DNA from: Incurvaria masculella | Lineage: Eukaryota; Arthropoda; Insecta; Lepidoptera; Incurvariidae | Reading direction: 5' to 3' | DNA: 64,000 nucleotides | Assembly (NCBI GenBank): GCA_946894095.1 | Contig: OX335644.1 | Coordinates: 18,953,595-19,017,594 of the forward strand | Shown: piece after piece, positions 53,721 through 64,000 of the stretch | Layout: each line of letters begins with the position of its first letter | How positions within the stretch are numbered: the stretch's first letter is position 1 | Position numbers and translations under genes: made by a program | The notes under the pieces: generated by a model | Database searches by the model: none | Told to the model about the DNA's origin: nothing | The model's input: only the letters and a program-made list of their open reading frames with translations

Positions 53721-54293
53721 CACCCATCCAGAACCCAGCCGCCCTCAGAGGTGCTTCACCCAGATTATCGAATGGCAAGGCGTCGCAACACTGGGCTACC
53801 GAGTGTTCAGTATAGTTCTTCATATTTGTGTGTTGTCTGAACATTGCCGGAATTATCGTAATGATTATTCAGTGTTGGACCTTATGCCCACTATATATGG
53901 TCTACTGTCGGGTTTAGCATCCGTAGCATATTGCATATCGAGACTTACTTTCCGTACATGCGCCGGTATGTTTGCATACCCGCAAGACTTGGCGAGTACG
54001 TCTAGCTGCTCGCCTTTTGAAGAGTATCCGCTCTAGCGTTGGTGAGCATAGACTAAAATGTATGTTGGTGAGTGAGCCTGCAATTTGCTACTCATCCTAT
54101 GTGGAAGTCCTGGCTGTGGAGAAGGGAGTGATTGGCGGCGGCGGCGGCGGCGGTGTGCAAAGCTGAGTGTGGTGGCGACTGCCGGCTGCGTGGACGGTGG
54201 TAAGCTCTCGGGATCGGTGTGTTGCGGCGTCAATAAAAAATATTAATTACAGTACACATAGTAGGGAACACCGAGGATGAAATCTGTAAAATA
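53721..54293. other. No gene seen
   Basis: It includes a (ggc)8-like run at about 54134-54156. Open frames exist but have no splice sites or recognised domains. Confidence 0.35.
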
Positions 54294-54575
54294 AAAACCG
54301 GCCAAGTGCGAGTCGCACTAGCACACGAAGGGTTCCGTACCATCTTAAAAGATTTAACTCAAAAAAGTAATATTTTTTGTATGGGGCCCCCACACATTTT
54401 TATTTTACCTATTTGTTGTTGTAGCGGCAAAATAAATACACACTCTGTGAAAAATTCAGCTCCCTGCCTATTACGCCCTGTGACAGACGGACGGGCGGAC
54501 GGATGGACGGACGGACAGCGGAGGCTTAGTAATAGGGTTCCGTTTTTACCCCTTGGGTACGGAACCGTAAAAATT
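54294..54575 (+). repeat. GTTCCGTACC/GACGG repeat (plus)
   Basis: 'aaaaaccggccaagtgcgag' to 'ggtacggaaccgtaaaaa', with a (gacg)n tract near 54485-54515. Confidence 0.8.
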
Positions 54576-55063
54576 TTATTTCTGAATCTGAAATGTATCA
54601 TACATTGATGTTCTAGCTATATTTAAAACCTGTAACGTAAATATCTGACAATGTTACTCTTTGTTCAAACTTTTGTAAGAGAGTTTATGTAGGTATATTT
54701 GCCGAATTTGAGAAAACAAAGCACATATTTATCTTTTAATTGTAGGCCCGCGCCCTTCATTTCATACGACTGACTTCTTACGGTCCGGGAAAAAAATCGC
54801 ACAAAATCATACTATCCTTGTCACCCACCGTTCCCGTCACCTGTGCACCCAACAATAGAGTAGGTATGCAAGAAGAAAAAATCATTTAATAATCTGGCCA
54901 TTAAAAAAAATGCATGCCTCTGTTGGCCTTCAACGAATAAAGTTTGAGTACCGCTGACCTAGACCACCGATCTACACATTTTTTTTTTAATATCGAAATT
55001 ATTTGTAGATTGTTTTTATATAATTCAATGTTGTCTTACTTACCGCCTGTTAAGTTGTATTGG
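54576..55063. other. No gene seen
   Basis: AT-rich; nothing recognised. Confidence 0.35.
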
Positions 55064-55127
55064 TAGGTAGAGCCTCCTCAATATTCCGTGTGTAGAGACC
55101 CACGGAATATTGAGGAGGCTCTACCTA
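55064..55127. repeat. Perfect hairpin, 27-bp arms
   Basis: 55064-55090 (TAGGTAGAGCCTCCTCAATA then TTCCGTG) is exactly complementary to 55101-55127. The loop is 10 bases. Confidence 0.9.
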
Positions 55128-55130
55128 TTC

Positions 55131-55594
55131 GGTAAGAGTGAGTTCGAGTTCGGGAGTGAGTTAACCTAAAAATAGCTGAGAAATAACGTTCCGTTTCAAT
55201 AACGGAACTGTTATTTATGCTTCCGACGTATTTATGGGACAAACCAGATTTTTACTAAACTAAAATGATGTTCAAGAAGTGTGGAAACATAAACTATTTA
55301 AAAAAGTGAGTTGATAAGAGAATTCGAACTCACTCCCGTAAGAGTGCTGCCTGGGGGTCCATTCAGAAAAGAGTGAGTTCGAGTTCGGGAGTGAGTTAAC
55401 CTAAAAATAGCTGGGAAATATATTATAATTTAAATAACGGAACCGTTATTAATACTTCCGACGTATTTACGGGACGGACCAGATTTTTATCTAACCGTAA
55501 TGATGTTAAAGAAGTGTGGAAACATTATTATTAAAAAAAGTGAGTTGATATTTAGTGACGAATTCGAACTCACTCTTTCCCTGAATGGACCCCC
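55131..55594. mobile_element. Two tandem MITE copies (family of 44822)
   Basis: Copy 1 is about 55131-55350 and copy 2 is 55353-55594. Copy 2 has ends GGGGGTCCATTCAG and CTGAATGGACCCCC. Shared words are 'gagtgagttcgagttcggga' and 'ccgacgtatttacggga'. Confidence 0.8.
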
Positions 55595-55599
55595 TGTTC

Positions 55600-56215
55600 C
55601 CATGCGGTATGTTCGACTTATATCTGACGGTCAGTTAGGTATTAGCCATCCATGTCCAGTTAGATAAAAAAACATTGATTTTCTAAATAAATTTTTCAAA
55701 ATCTAAAAATTTTAATTATAAAATGATGGTGGACTTACGCCCTTGTAGAAGTGACTGCAATCCGATACGCCTGCCAAAAACGCCGGCACTCTGCAGTTGA
55801 TGTCGCTCCCTTGCAAGCTACTAAGAAAAGTGTCACACGATTGCCTGCGTATGCATTGTATTCACCATCTCAAAGTAAAGGAAGGTTTACACAAGGCAAG
55901 TACTTTCTGAGCAAGTGCGCCCGATATCGAGCAGGAATCAAGACAACGAACTTTTCCTTCGTTATAATAATATAATTAAACGTTTCGTAGTCAAACTACA
56001 CTAAGTTACGTCACAAACTAACATACATCCGCGGATTCGATTAACGCAATAAATAAGATACATTTTCCTGTTTTATTGATTTTATGAATATATGAATGAA
56101 TATATGAAATTAACATTTGGAACTAAATTCCAATGCAATCATAAATTTTTTTGTGGAACAGTTTAAGGCAAAAAACGAAATAAAAAATGAAACAGCACCC
56201 CTCAAAGCAAAGATA
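55600..56215. other. SINE 3' scrap and unassigned DNA
   Basis: About 55630-55672 is a plus SINE 3' end ('ttagccatccatgtccagtt' then A-rich). Other open frames here are unsupported. Confidence 0.4.
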
Positions 56216-56538
56216 TAAAAACCGGCCAAGTGCGAGTCGGACTCGCACACGAAGGGTTCCGTACCATCGTAAAAAAAATAATACAAAAATCACGTTTTTT
56301 GAATGGGGGCCCCCTTTAATTTTATTTATTTTTTAATCTTACCTATTTGTTGTTATAGCGGCAAAATAAATACACACTCTGTAAAAATGTCAGCTGTCTA
56401 TCTGTTACGGTTACTGAGATACAGCCCTGTGACAGACGGACGGACGGACGGACGGACGGACGGACGGACGGACGGACGGACAGCGGAGGCTTAGTAATAG
56501 GGTTCCGTTTCCACCCTTTGGGTACGGAACCCTAAAAA
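56216..56538 (+). repeat. GTTCCGTACC/GACGG repeat (plus), long GACG tract
   Basis: Best preserved copy: 'ccggccaagtgcgagtcgga' to 'ggtacggaaccctaaaaa', with about 12 GACG units at 56435-56482. Confidence 0.85.
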
Positions 56539-56559
56539 GTCTCTTCATTTACATGAGCC

Positions 56560-57035
56560 CGACTAAGTACATAGAACTGGATAGAAAACAAGGATTCAAA
56601 TGTATTTCCGTTTCGACCACACTTCATCCAGTGCGATAATACAAAAATACCAGCTTGATGAGGTAACCTAAGGTAAAGGAAATGAGTAGAGAAGGTAACC
56701 TAGAGTCTTACAAGGGTTCAGAACCATCAAGTGACCCACGTTCTCAATGAAAATGTGTTAAAGCAAGGGTCAAATTGGATCCCACAGCTTTTGCTTAAGC
56801 GCCACGGACTCAGTCATGTCCATGTCCTTTCTATGACAATTCAGCAGGGGTGGCTGTACCGAGGGACCAAAGGACCACGCTCAGCGAGGCACCATTCCAG
56901 GTTGAAGGAGCGAGACACAACGCTTATCTGCTACTAGATGGCGGTGCTTTCGCGTGTTAATCCTTCGAATCCTGCCAAACATTGTGCTGATATTTTTTTT
57001 TATCTGATTACAATGATTCAATATAGGTGTCGTTG
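56560..57035. other. Diverged SINE (minus) and unassigned DNA
   Basis: About 56570-56700 shows 'catagaactggatagaaaac' and 'tttccgtttcgaccac' SINE words. The rest has no recognised feature. Confidence 0.4.
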
Positions 57036-57169
57036 TGCAGCCCCTTAAGGTGTCCTTAAACCCTGATAACAAAACAACCCACTTGAATTTCCTCGATGGA
57101 GAACAGGTTCCGTGTTCCGGACCATTAGCGAGCGGACATCCACCTTTGTTCGAGTGAGTAGATTGCGAG

Positions 57170-57762
57170 TAGGGTTGCCAGATGGTATCCAAGACTTCCC
57201 TTTTGTCCTCCCTTTCTCCTTTGCTTTTATCTTTGCTATATAGTCGTAATTCGTGCTGAAAATGCCGTGCTCATTTTGCCGCGCCATAATGCCGTGAAAC
57301 AGTTGAATACTCAGTGGACTAAAGAGAGAAACGGTAAGCGTGACTCCACGCCAAATCTTAATCGTAACTCAATATAACTTTAAAAATATGATATGTGAAG
57401 CTTTTCATAATTATTACCTGAAAACCAAGAACTTCTTGCAAAAATTACAACTCAGCTAACATGACTGTCTCTCACACACACACACACATGTCCATCCTTA
57501 CACTAACATTTCTGTACAGTAACTTGATTAAGCGATAGAATTCTGTAATTGGCTAGTTTTTCAATAATTTTCGTAGATTAATGTGCTAATAATAAGCTGT
57601 TGAATTCTTAATAAATAAATAAATAAAATAAATTAATTAAAAAAAATTATAATTATATAAATATGTTTTATTAGAATGTTCTCCTTTTTTACAGAAAATC
57701 GTCCTTTACCTTGGGTCTAACCCACCAGTCCTCCTTTATCAAATTATCATCTGGCAACCCTA
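57170..57762. mobile_element. hAT-like non-autonomous element
   Basis: Ends TAGGGTTGCCAGATG and CATCTGGCAACCCTA. Imperfect 8-bp flanks ATTGCGAG (57162) and ATTGTAAG (57763) fit a hAT-type duplication. No transposase ORF. It contains a short (ca)n run. Confidence 0.65.
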
Positions 57763-57960
57763 ATTGTAAGGAGCCGTTGCCTTCGTTGTCTCTTCGCACT
57801 ATCGCTGCGCATCCTGTGCACAGTGCACAATACTTGCATGTGCAGCGGATATTCGGATGGAGTTTTCTTCGACCGTAACATCACTAAACAATACTCATTA
57901 TTTCTAAAGGCGGAAAAAAACAGAAGCCTGAGTCCGCTAATAGATATCTCCAGTTTTGAG
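57763..57960. other. No gene seen
   Basis: Short stretch without recognisable features. Confidence 0.3.
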
Positions 57961-57964
57961 CGTT

Positions 57965-58415
57965 AGCGTTATGAGTTATTTATTTATTGGTTCACATACA
58001 GGGTTATACATTATAGACATTGAAATAAAAAATAAACTTATAGTAATACAGCAATGTACACCCTACTCCGTTGTGAACACTGCATGCTTAATTTATGACT
58101 ATCTATTTAACAAACAAAAAAGAAACTGAAATTAAAGCTTATATATAATAAAACAGAACAATTCGTAAAAAAAAACTATAAATAAGAAACAAAAATATTA
58201 TGAATAAAAAACAAAAAATATTCAGTCAAAGCAAATAATTTGGAAAAACACTTCTAAACTTGTAATATATTATAATCTATTTTATCATATGGAGTATTCC
58301 CTTTTTAATTTTGGTGAAAGGGTCCGCGAAAATGTCGAATTCATCCTTGCATGCATTGCATCGCGTACACATTCTGGATATTGGTGAATGTGACCCAACA
58401 TTTGTCTAAAGTACC
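57965..58415 (-). mobile_element. LINE 3' untranslated end (minus)
   Basis: Reverse of the sequence following the LINE at 32215: 'ttcagtcaaagcaaataatt', 'ggtgaaagg', 'aatgtcgaattcatccttgc' and 'cacattctggatattggtg'. It lacks the 260-bp insertion present at 33081-33345. Confidence 0.7.
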
Positions 58416-58479
58416 AGCTCTAAAGTGGAGTTATCCACGGAATATTTAGGTTGGTTGAGTTATCTATTAGCCGACTTAC

Positions 58480-58560
58480 GCTCACAACGTGAAAACGAGC
58501 CGGACTCGCACACGAACAGCTCCGGACCATCGTACAAGATTTAACACAAAAAAATCACGT
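58480..58560 (+). repeat. GTTCCGTACC/GACGG repeat fragment
   Basis: 'gagccggactcgcacacga' and 'ccatcgtacaagatttaaca'. 5' portion only. Confidence 0.6.
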
Positions 58561-58769
58561 TTCGGGGCACCATTTTATGTTTTACTATGTATTTGTTGTA
58601 ATAGTTTGTTGTAATCAATACGTAAAACTATCATATTTGTAATGTAGTGATTTTTTATTTATTTTTATTTATTTTTAGTGATATTTTAATTCAACAACAC
58701 ACATCGCTAGCTTCGATCGCCGACGCCAGCGAGCATGGAAGGACAGGAGTAGCAACTTAAACTCGTTGG

Positions 58770-58980
58770 TATGGATGGCGGCGGCGGCGGCGTAGCCCCT
58801 CTGCATACAAAGGCGGAGGCGGCGTAGCCACTCTGCATACAAAAGCGGCGGCGGCGTACCCACTCTGCATACAAAGGCGGCAGCGGCGTAGCCACTCTCC
58901 ATACAAAGGCGGCGGCGGCGGCGTAGCCACTCTGCATGCAAAGGCGGCGGCGGCGTAGCCACTTTGCACGCAATTAGAAA
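58770..58980. repeat. 32-bp minisatellite with GGC runs
   Basis: Six units ('gtagccactctgcatacaaa' plus a GGC run) start at 58792, 58824, 58856, 58888, 58923 and 58955. 32 is not a multiple of three, so the ORFs crossing it are chance. Confidence 0.9.
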
Positions 58981-59074
58981 TTCGCTCACTTTTCGATTTT
59001 CTCAAAATCTTATGATGACAGAAGGTGGCAGAAGAAACCTAAGAACTTCACAGGACTCTGTTTCGTTCAACGCG

Positions 59075-59205
59075 TATTCGATGTTGCGCGTCCCGAATTC
59101 GTAAGCGAACTAACTACAGTTAGAAGTTTTGGACTAACGCGTCGGCCGTCACGCGAATGAGTTTTGATCGCTCCTCCCGTCCTTCCTTGCTCGCTGGCCG
59201 ACACA
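59075..59205. repeat. Dispersed repeat (same as 43945-44105)
   Basis: 'cgtcccgaattcgtaagcga' and 'gttttgatcgctcctcccg' recur in gene C intron 1. It lies just downstream of gene E. Confidence 0.5.
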
Positions 59206-59242
59206 GAGTCAGGTCGCGGTGCGCAGCTAGAGGACGACACGC

Positions 59243-62200
59243 TCACACGTCGATCAGCATCCGCACGAGCGTGGTGAGGAACACGTTGACGGCGGGAAGG
59301 AAGTTGGAGCCGAACTTGTCCGTGCGCACGATGTCCGGGGAGGCGAAGGCGGCGGCGAGCGAGGCGCGCGTGACGGCAGCGCCGACCGCGCTCCCCCCCG
59401 CACCGCTCGGCGCGTGCGCGGACTTCGCGCGCTTGCTGATGTCCTGGTACGGATCTTCTCGCGTGACCTAGTACACATGTAACTGTCAGCTACGGTAGCC
59501 CAGTGGCGCGACGCGCGGTAAGCCGGGTGAAGCAACTCGGAGCGCGGTTCGGTTCCAGATGGGTGACGGTTTTCAACCGTCGAGGCTGACTGTGGTTCGG
59601 ATTTCACGTAAAAGTGTAGGTTACTACACTACCAGGTGGTATGGATAATCCTGCCCGGGTTGGTACCATCGCATTGAAAGAACGATGGTCGAAGCGTCAA
59701 TGAAAATTGTCCATATCCAGTTCAATGTAGACGAGCAATATAAGGAAAGTCCTGGCATGGCACCTAGTTCCCATGTATTGGGTTAGGCCATAGACAAATC
59801 ATTGTTAGGCTAATAATAATAATAATAATAAAATTATTATTTATATATAATTATTTATATAAATATATAATTATTGAGGCACACAGTCCTAAATACATGA
59901 AATATACAGTAATGTACAGTAATTACTAGTCCTTAGCATAATGAGCCTAAAAAATGTATTTACATGATTTACAGAAGAAAATAAAAAAATAAATTAATAC
60001 AAATTAAAATTATAATTAAAATCAAACAGACAAAATCAAACAAATCGACATAGAATAGAAATAAAATAGAGTTATGAACTCATATGAATATCATGACGGT
60101 CGATTTGGTATTATAATGTTCAACTTGTTCTTACGTCATTGTTGGTTATTTTATAGAAGACATGTAGGTGACAGTTAGAAAATGTGAGTTTGGATGTGAG
60201 CGATAACGCCGAGAAACCCTCGGAATTATATTAGCACTGTTAACCAGTAATTCATTTATGGATCCTTTCTGTTCTACACAATATGGAAATATATGAGAGT
60301 CTAGCGCGAACATACAGGGTGTTAAGGGCCTGGTACTAGCCAAATCGCAAAGTTAGACGAGGCACCCCAAGTTAACTAACTAAGTCTGACGATTATAAGT
60401 GTCATCCTTACAATATATGATTCCTTCTCTAGGAATCGAATTATTTTCGTTAATGTATGTTTCCTTTTTCTATACAAAATACATTGCGGAAACGGTGTCC
60501 ATTTCCGAACTTTTTTGACTAAATGTAGAAATCTAAAAGCAAATGGAATTTTTTGTTTATGCATATATGCTGTTTTTGCTTATATCTAGAAATCGAATTA
60601 CTTTCAGATTTCTAGTGAGAAAAATCAACTTTTTTATTTTTATTATTATTTAAATAAATGATGGAATAAAAAAATATTAACAATCCATTATCAGTCTGGA
60701 GTTCTATTTGGATTTGCTGAAGCGTTTCACTACATATTATTACATTTGTTAAAAAGTGCATTTGTATGGCGCGAGTAGTTGGCTAGTCCTAGCGCCTTAA
60801 CGGAGTTATGGTGCAAAAGCTAACCACATATTCCTTGACATATTTGGAGCAAAAAAGGTAAAAGACATTTTGTTGTCCGACTTAAAAAAAAATTGTCATC
60901 CCCATACATTATTGTAAATACCACACACAAAATGTACGGGGAGGACGATTTTTTTTTCAGTCGTACAAAAAAATTGTATATACCTTTTTTGCTCCAAATA
61001 TGCCAAGGAACACGTGGTTAACGTTTGGACCATAACTCCGTTAACACCCTGTATCGACAAACGAAGAATATATTTGCTCTTCCAACCTCCATCTATAATT
61101 ATTAAATAAATTAACCAAAAAGTAAAAATTTTACCTTGTTCTGATTTCCACCTCCGACGACATCGAAAGTGGGAGCGGGCCCCAGCGGTTCAGTGAGGAG
61201 GGGAGAGCCGCCTAATGTTAACGCGTCTTTAACGGGGTTCAAAACAGACGTTGGCAGGACATCCTGTAACATTTTACAAGATTTTTTACAAGATTTTAAG
61301 TTGTTAACATGAATTCTGAGAAGCAGTTCAACTCCTCTCCCGCTTCCTTCAGGTAGATGAAATGAATTTGTTGGAGAGGTTGGTTTGGTTAGGTGATGAC
61401 GGTGGTAGTGGAGGTAGGCTATAACGAAGGGATTTCTTGAGAGAATCTTCTAAATATCGACTTAGACAAAAAAAGATGATCATCTCAATCGTTGCAAACA
61501 TGGGTTGCAAAGCAGTCAACAAAGCAGAAGCTGTGTTACTCAAAAAACCTAGTTTACGCATCATTTGAAAACCATCTTGGTTTTAAAATGATTCTCATTC
61601 TCGTAAACTTGATATTTGATATCTAATATCAGAAAACGATATGTGTCACTTTTTGTTTTGCTGAAAAATCGAATCCAAGCCATATAACAGCCAAAAGAAA
61701 ATCTTCATTCAAGCGTTGTGTGGAAAGATTGTGTGGCGTTCTATAAAATCAAGCAAATTGTGACAGTAGTTTTCAAACGACTAGCAAACTACGTTTTAAT
61801 ATGGAGTAAAATTTGTCCACCATCAACTCGAAATCACGGGCATCTGTAGTAGACAGAGAAAGTACTGTGTAGATTAGAAAATAATCGAAATAATTTCCTG
61901 ATGTATGCGATTAAACGTATTATCCTTAGGTCGGATGTATGAATCCAAACAAAAGTCTGGGCCAAATATGTTTCTGATTATTATCAAAATCGAATTACAG
62001 TGCAACGATTTCGTTGCATAACCTCAAATTTATAAGATAAAGTTGATGTCGTATGCATTAAATACATACAAATTCTTCCTATTCAGCGTTTTAGGAGGAA
62101 AAGAAGAGATCCATCCGTACGCCGCCGTGAGAATGCCTTATATTATAATCACGAAGGTTTGCACGATATAATATGTTCTGTGGTTTGCACACCTGAGCAG

Positions 62201-63301
62201 ATTTGCCGAGTCTTAACGACGTTTTCACCAGATCTGTCAAAATAAGAGCAACATATTCGATCACGTTATATTTCACAAATCAACATAGAGTTATTGTCGG
62301 ACAGATATGGGTCCATGATATCGGAGAACATTGATTTTACGGTGGAATCCGAAGTTTTAGATCGAGATAGGCAAATCTCAATGTTCTGTGGGCAAAACAG
62401 AGATCCGGCGTACGAATGACTGGTCAGAACTATTCTGTACACCATTCAGTCGACCCGTCGCGTCACTCGGGTTGAGTCGCTGTGCTGTGTGTTTGAGTGT
62501 TTCCTTGGTTTACAACCTAAAAAGAGTTTAGAATGGTATTCCAATGAACCAAAGCCGGGTAACCTAAAGCTTTGTAGAGAAAGACCATCGATTCTATGCA
62601 CAGAGTTTTTATATGTTTTCTTAACCGATTTTGAAGTACCCATTTTAACCAGGATAAAGTTGCTTTGGATCAGAATAGACACTGTGGGACCAGCATCCTT
62701 ACTAGGTGGCAGAGTATTCAGAATTTCGTACTATAATCTGAACAGATAATTGTATTCTCATACTCAATATCACCGCAGTATGCTCGAGTGAAGGTATTGA
62801 CAGAGGGACAGAGGCCAGCAGTTTAACTGGGAACAGGTAGGCAGAATACTCACCCGTCAACGTCTTGGTGGCGGCGCCGCCAGTAGCGACGTCTGCGACG
62901 CCCGTCACGTCGGCGAGAGCGAGCGGGCCGACTCCAGCGGCGCGCACGCTGTCCACCTCGCTCTGTGCCAGCGTGCCCGCGTCCGTCCGCTCCGCCGTCG
63001 GCACCGGCAGCACCCACGGGAGCACCGGCGCCCGCACGTCCTGCTTCGCCGCCGGCCGAGCTGCCTGGGCGTTGCTCGCATTCGGCAGCAGTCCGTCCGC
63101 TGCGCTGAGCAACGCCGTCGGCAGCGACGAGGGCAACTTCTTCGGTATTGCCGTCTTCAAAGTCGCCGGCAGCGCTGATAGTACAGCCGTCGGCTCTTGT
63201 AGCAACGAAGGCAGGCCTAGCGCCAGCACCTCCTGCCCCGCCACCAGCGACGCCAGCAGAGCCAGCAGCGGCCAACTCTTCCTTGCCCGCCACAGTCTCA
63301 T
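59243..63301 (-). CDS. Uncharacterised secreted protein, gene E (four exons, minus)
   Basis: Minus-strand exons 63301-62854, 62233-62193, 61263-61135 and 59467-59243 join in frame to 280 residues. The 41-nt exon 2 (DLVKTSLRLGKSAQ) is required to restore phase between exons 1 and 3, which supports it strongly. A signal peptide is clear (WPLLALLASLVAG after a basic start). The middle is Ala/Pro/Leu/Val-rich with little sequence complexity. Exon 3 (DVLPTSVLNPVK, FDVVGGGNQNK) and the 225-nt exon 4 (REDPYQDISKRAK, KFGSNFLPAVNVF, MLIDV) align with gene D exons 2 and 3. Same orientation as gene D, so D and E look like tandem duplicates. Function unknown; lack of Cys in the shared domain argues against a disulfide-knot peptide. 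Confidence 0.8.
59488..59790 (+). repeat. tRNA-derived SINE with intact pol III boxes
   Basis: Box A TAGCCCAGTGG (59496-59506), box B GGTTCGGTTCC (59546-59556), then 'cgtcgaggctgactgtgg', 'gcccgggttggtaccatcgc' and 'ggcatggcacctagttccca'. It lies in gene E intron 3, antisense to the gene. Confidence 0.8.
60315..61051. mobile_element. TA-flanked inverted-repeat element (Tc1/mariner-like), interrupted
   Basis: TA at 60313 then CAGGGTGTTAACGGAGTTAT (once the insertion is removed), and the complement ending CACCCTG then TA at 61052. The arms continue inward ('ggttagc'/'gttaacg', 'ttggagcaaaaaaggta'). No transposase. It lies in gene E intron 3. Confidence 0.75.
60322..60800. mobile_element. TTAA-flanked element (family 3, copy 2)
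   Basis: TTAA at 60322-60325 and 60797-60800 with ends GGGCCTGGTACTAGCC and GGCTAGTCCTAGCGCC. It is an inverted copy of 51748-52212. It sits in the TTAA of the left end of the 60315 element. Confidence 0.88.
61264..62192. other. Gene E intron 2
   Basis: 61550-61820 is distantly related to TTAA family 1 ('atatctaatatcag', 'aagaaaatcttcat', 'actagcaaactacgtttta'). Nothing else recognised. Confidence 0.4.
62234..62853. other. Gene E intron 1
   Basis: No additional exon or repeat recognised. Open frames on both strands at 62446-62749 lack splice support. Confidence 0.4.
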
Positions 63302-64000
63302 TTCGGTCGTGTAGACTGCTCCCGTGCTGCTTAAGCATGGTACAAATTGTTCTCTCAGGTAGGGATATTTTTCGACACCAATTACTAACCACGTGAAGAA
63401 TAGGAATGTTATATTTGGAAACGCAATGCAATCTAAGTCTTCAGTCCCTCCATTATTATGTTCAGACGTTAAATCTAGGTGCACAGAACAGCCACCGGGA
63501 ACACAATTCGTTACAAATGATGCCCAGTGCCAAAACGGCTATAACTGTATTTTTAACGGGTACAAGGAATTTTAAGCACAGGACTTGTGCCATTGTTTTT
63601 GCCCCTCAAATATTATGTTCCGTGTTAAGAAGTTAAATCTAGGTGCATAAAACAGCCGCCAGGAACACAGGAAAAATATTTTTTTTTTACAAATAATGCT
63701 CAATGCTAAGATTTCCTGGGAAACGAGTTCTTTCATAGACAATTACCTGAAATTGACGACGTCACCTTACACAACAACGGCACAGTACTTGTGGTAACGC
63801 TGGCTATCTGTTGTGTCGACTTGCTGGAGGAGAGTCTAGTCAAGACGGTCGCGAGTGGACTGCAGAACAGGCAGATGCGTCCAAGGTTCGCTTCAACCTC
63901 GGTGAATGCGGAGCCAGGGACGTACTTGTCGACTACTTTGAAATGATATCTACGGATTTTTGTTTAAACTAGACTTAAAAGCTTCCGACAGGCGATTTCA
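63302..64000. other. 5' flank of gene E; coding-like segment at 63743-63950
   Basis: 63743-63950 has coding-like base composition and is open on both strands. On the minus strand it is bounded by a possible acceptor (ccgtag) and donor (tttcag/gtaatt), reading VDKYVPGSAFTEVEANLGRI. On the plus strand it reads IDDVTLHNNGTVLVVTL up to a stop. It may be an exon of another gene running off the window; I cannot assign strand or family. About 63410-63500 and 63610-63665 share 'ttaaatctaggtgca' and 'acagccgcc.ggaacac', a short duplicated repeat. Confidence 0.3.

Noticed and set aside
58675..59005. Ala/Arg/Pro-rich minus ORFs
   Set aside because: The 32-bp repeat unit rotates the reading frame, so the open frames are a composition effect.
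1..64000. CRISPR array or bacterial features
   Set aside because: The tandem repeats lack unique spacers, and the window is clearly eukaryotic with spliced genes.

Overview
The window is nuclear DNA of an animal, most probably a moth or butterfly. The evidence is spliced genes with GC-rich exons in AT-rich non-coding DNA, dispersed repeats of types I know from Lepidoptera (a tRNA-derived SINE and a GTTCCGTACC/GACGG repeat), jockey- and RTE-like LINEs, a Ty3/gypsy remnant and many small inverted-repeat elements. The species assignment is inference. No operons, CRISPR or bacterial signals are present.

Layout. (1) 2-6.6 kb: a complete four-exon C2H2 zinc-finger gene (gene A, +). (2) 11.4-15.4 kb: a paralogue (gene B, +) whose 5' part is decayed but which keeps an open 736-codon array of about 21 fingers. 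(3) 15.4-24.6 kb: repeats, including a decayed Ty3/gypsy pol region (-, 19.3-22.1 kb). (4) 24.6-36.1 kb: a nine-exon gene (+) that I recognise as NOP53 (GLTSCR2), a ribosome-biogenesis factor. All exon phases join and the Mtr4-binding LFxVD motif is present. Its introns hold nested transposons and decayed copies of two of its own exons. (5) 36.4-39.3 kb: a 79-bp minisatellite split by a 5'-truncated LINE and by an 822-bp foldback element. (6) 39.3-43.6 kb: LINE and SINE fragments. (7) 43.7-63.3 kb: three paralogous, apparently secreted protein genes: gene C (+), gene D (-) and gene E (-). They share a 70-75-residue C-terminal domain with the signature EDP(Y/H)QD(I/L)S and a later (F/Y)GSN(F/Y) block. 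I do not recognise the family.

The most unusual region is gene C. Part of its third exon plus intron is repeated as about ten near-identical 197-bp units (45605-47668). The end of its last exon, with stop codon and 3' flank, is repeated as six 133-bp units (48588-49385). With the decayed exon copies in NOP53, this suggests repeated small tandem duplications of exon segments in this region.

The transposon layer can be read in detail. Several insertions sit inside other elements with visible target-site duplications (TTAA, TA, GAATGTGT, CGCATTCC, TCTCAT), and some have an empty-site copy elsewhere in the window.
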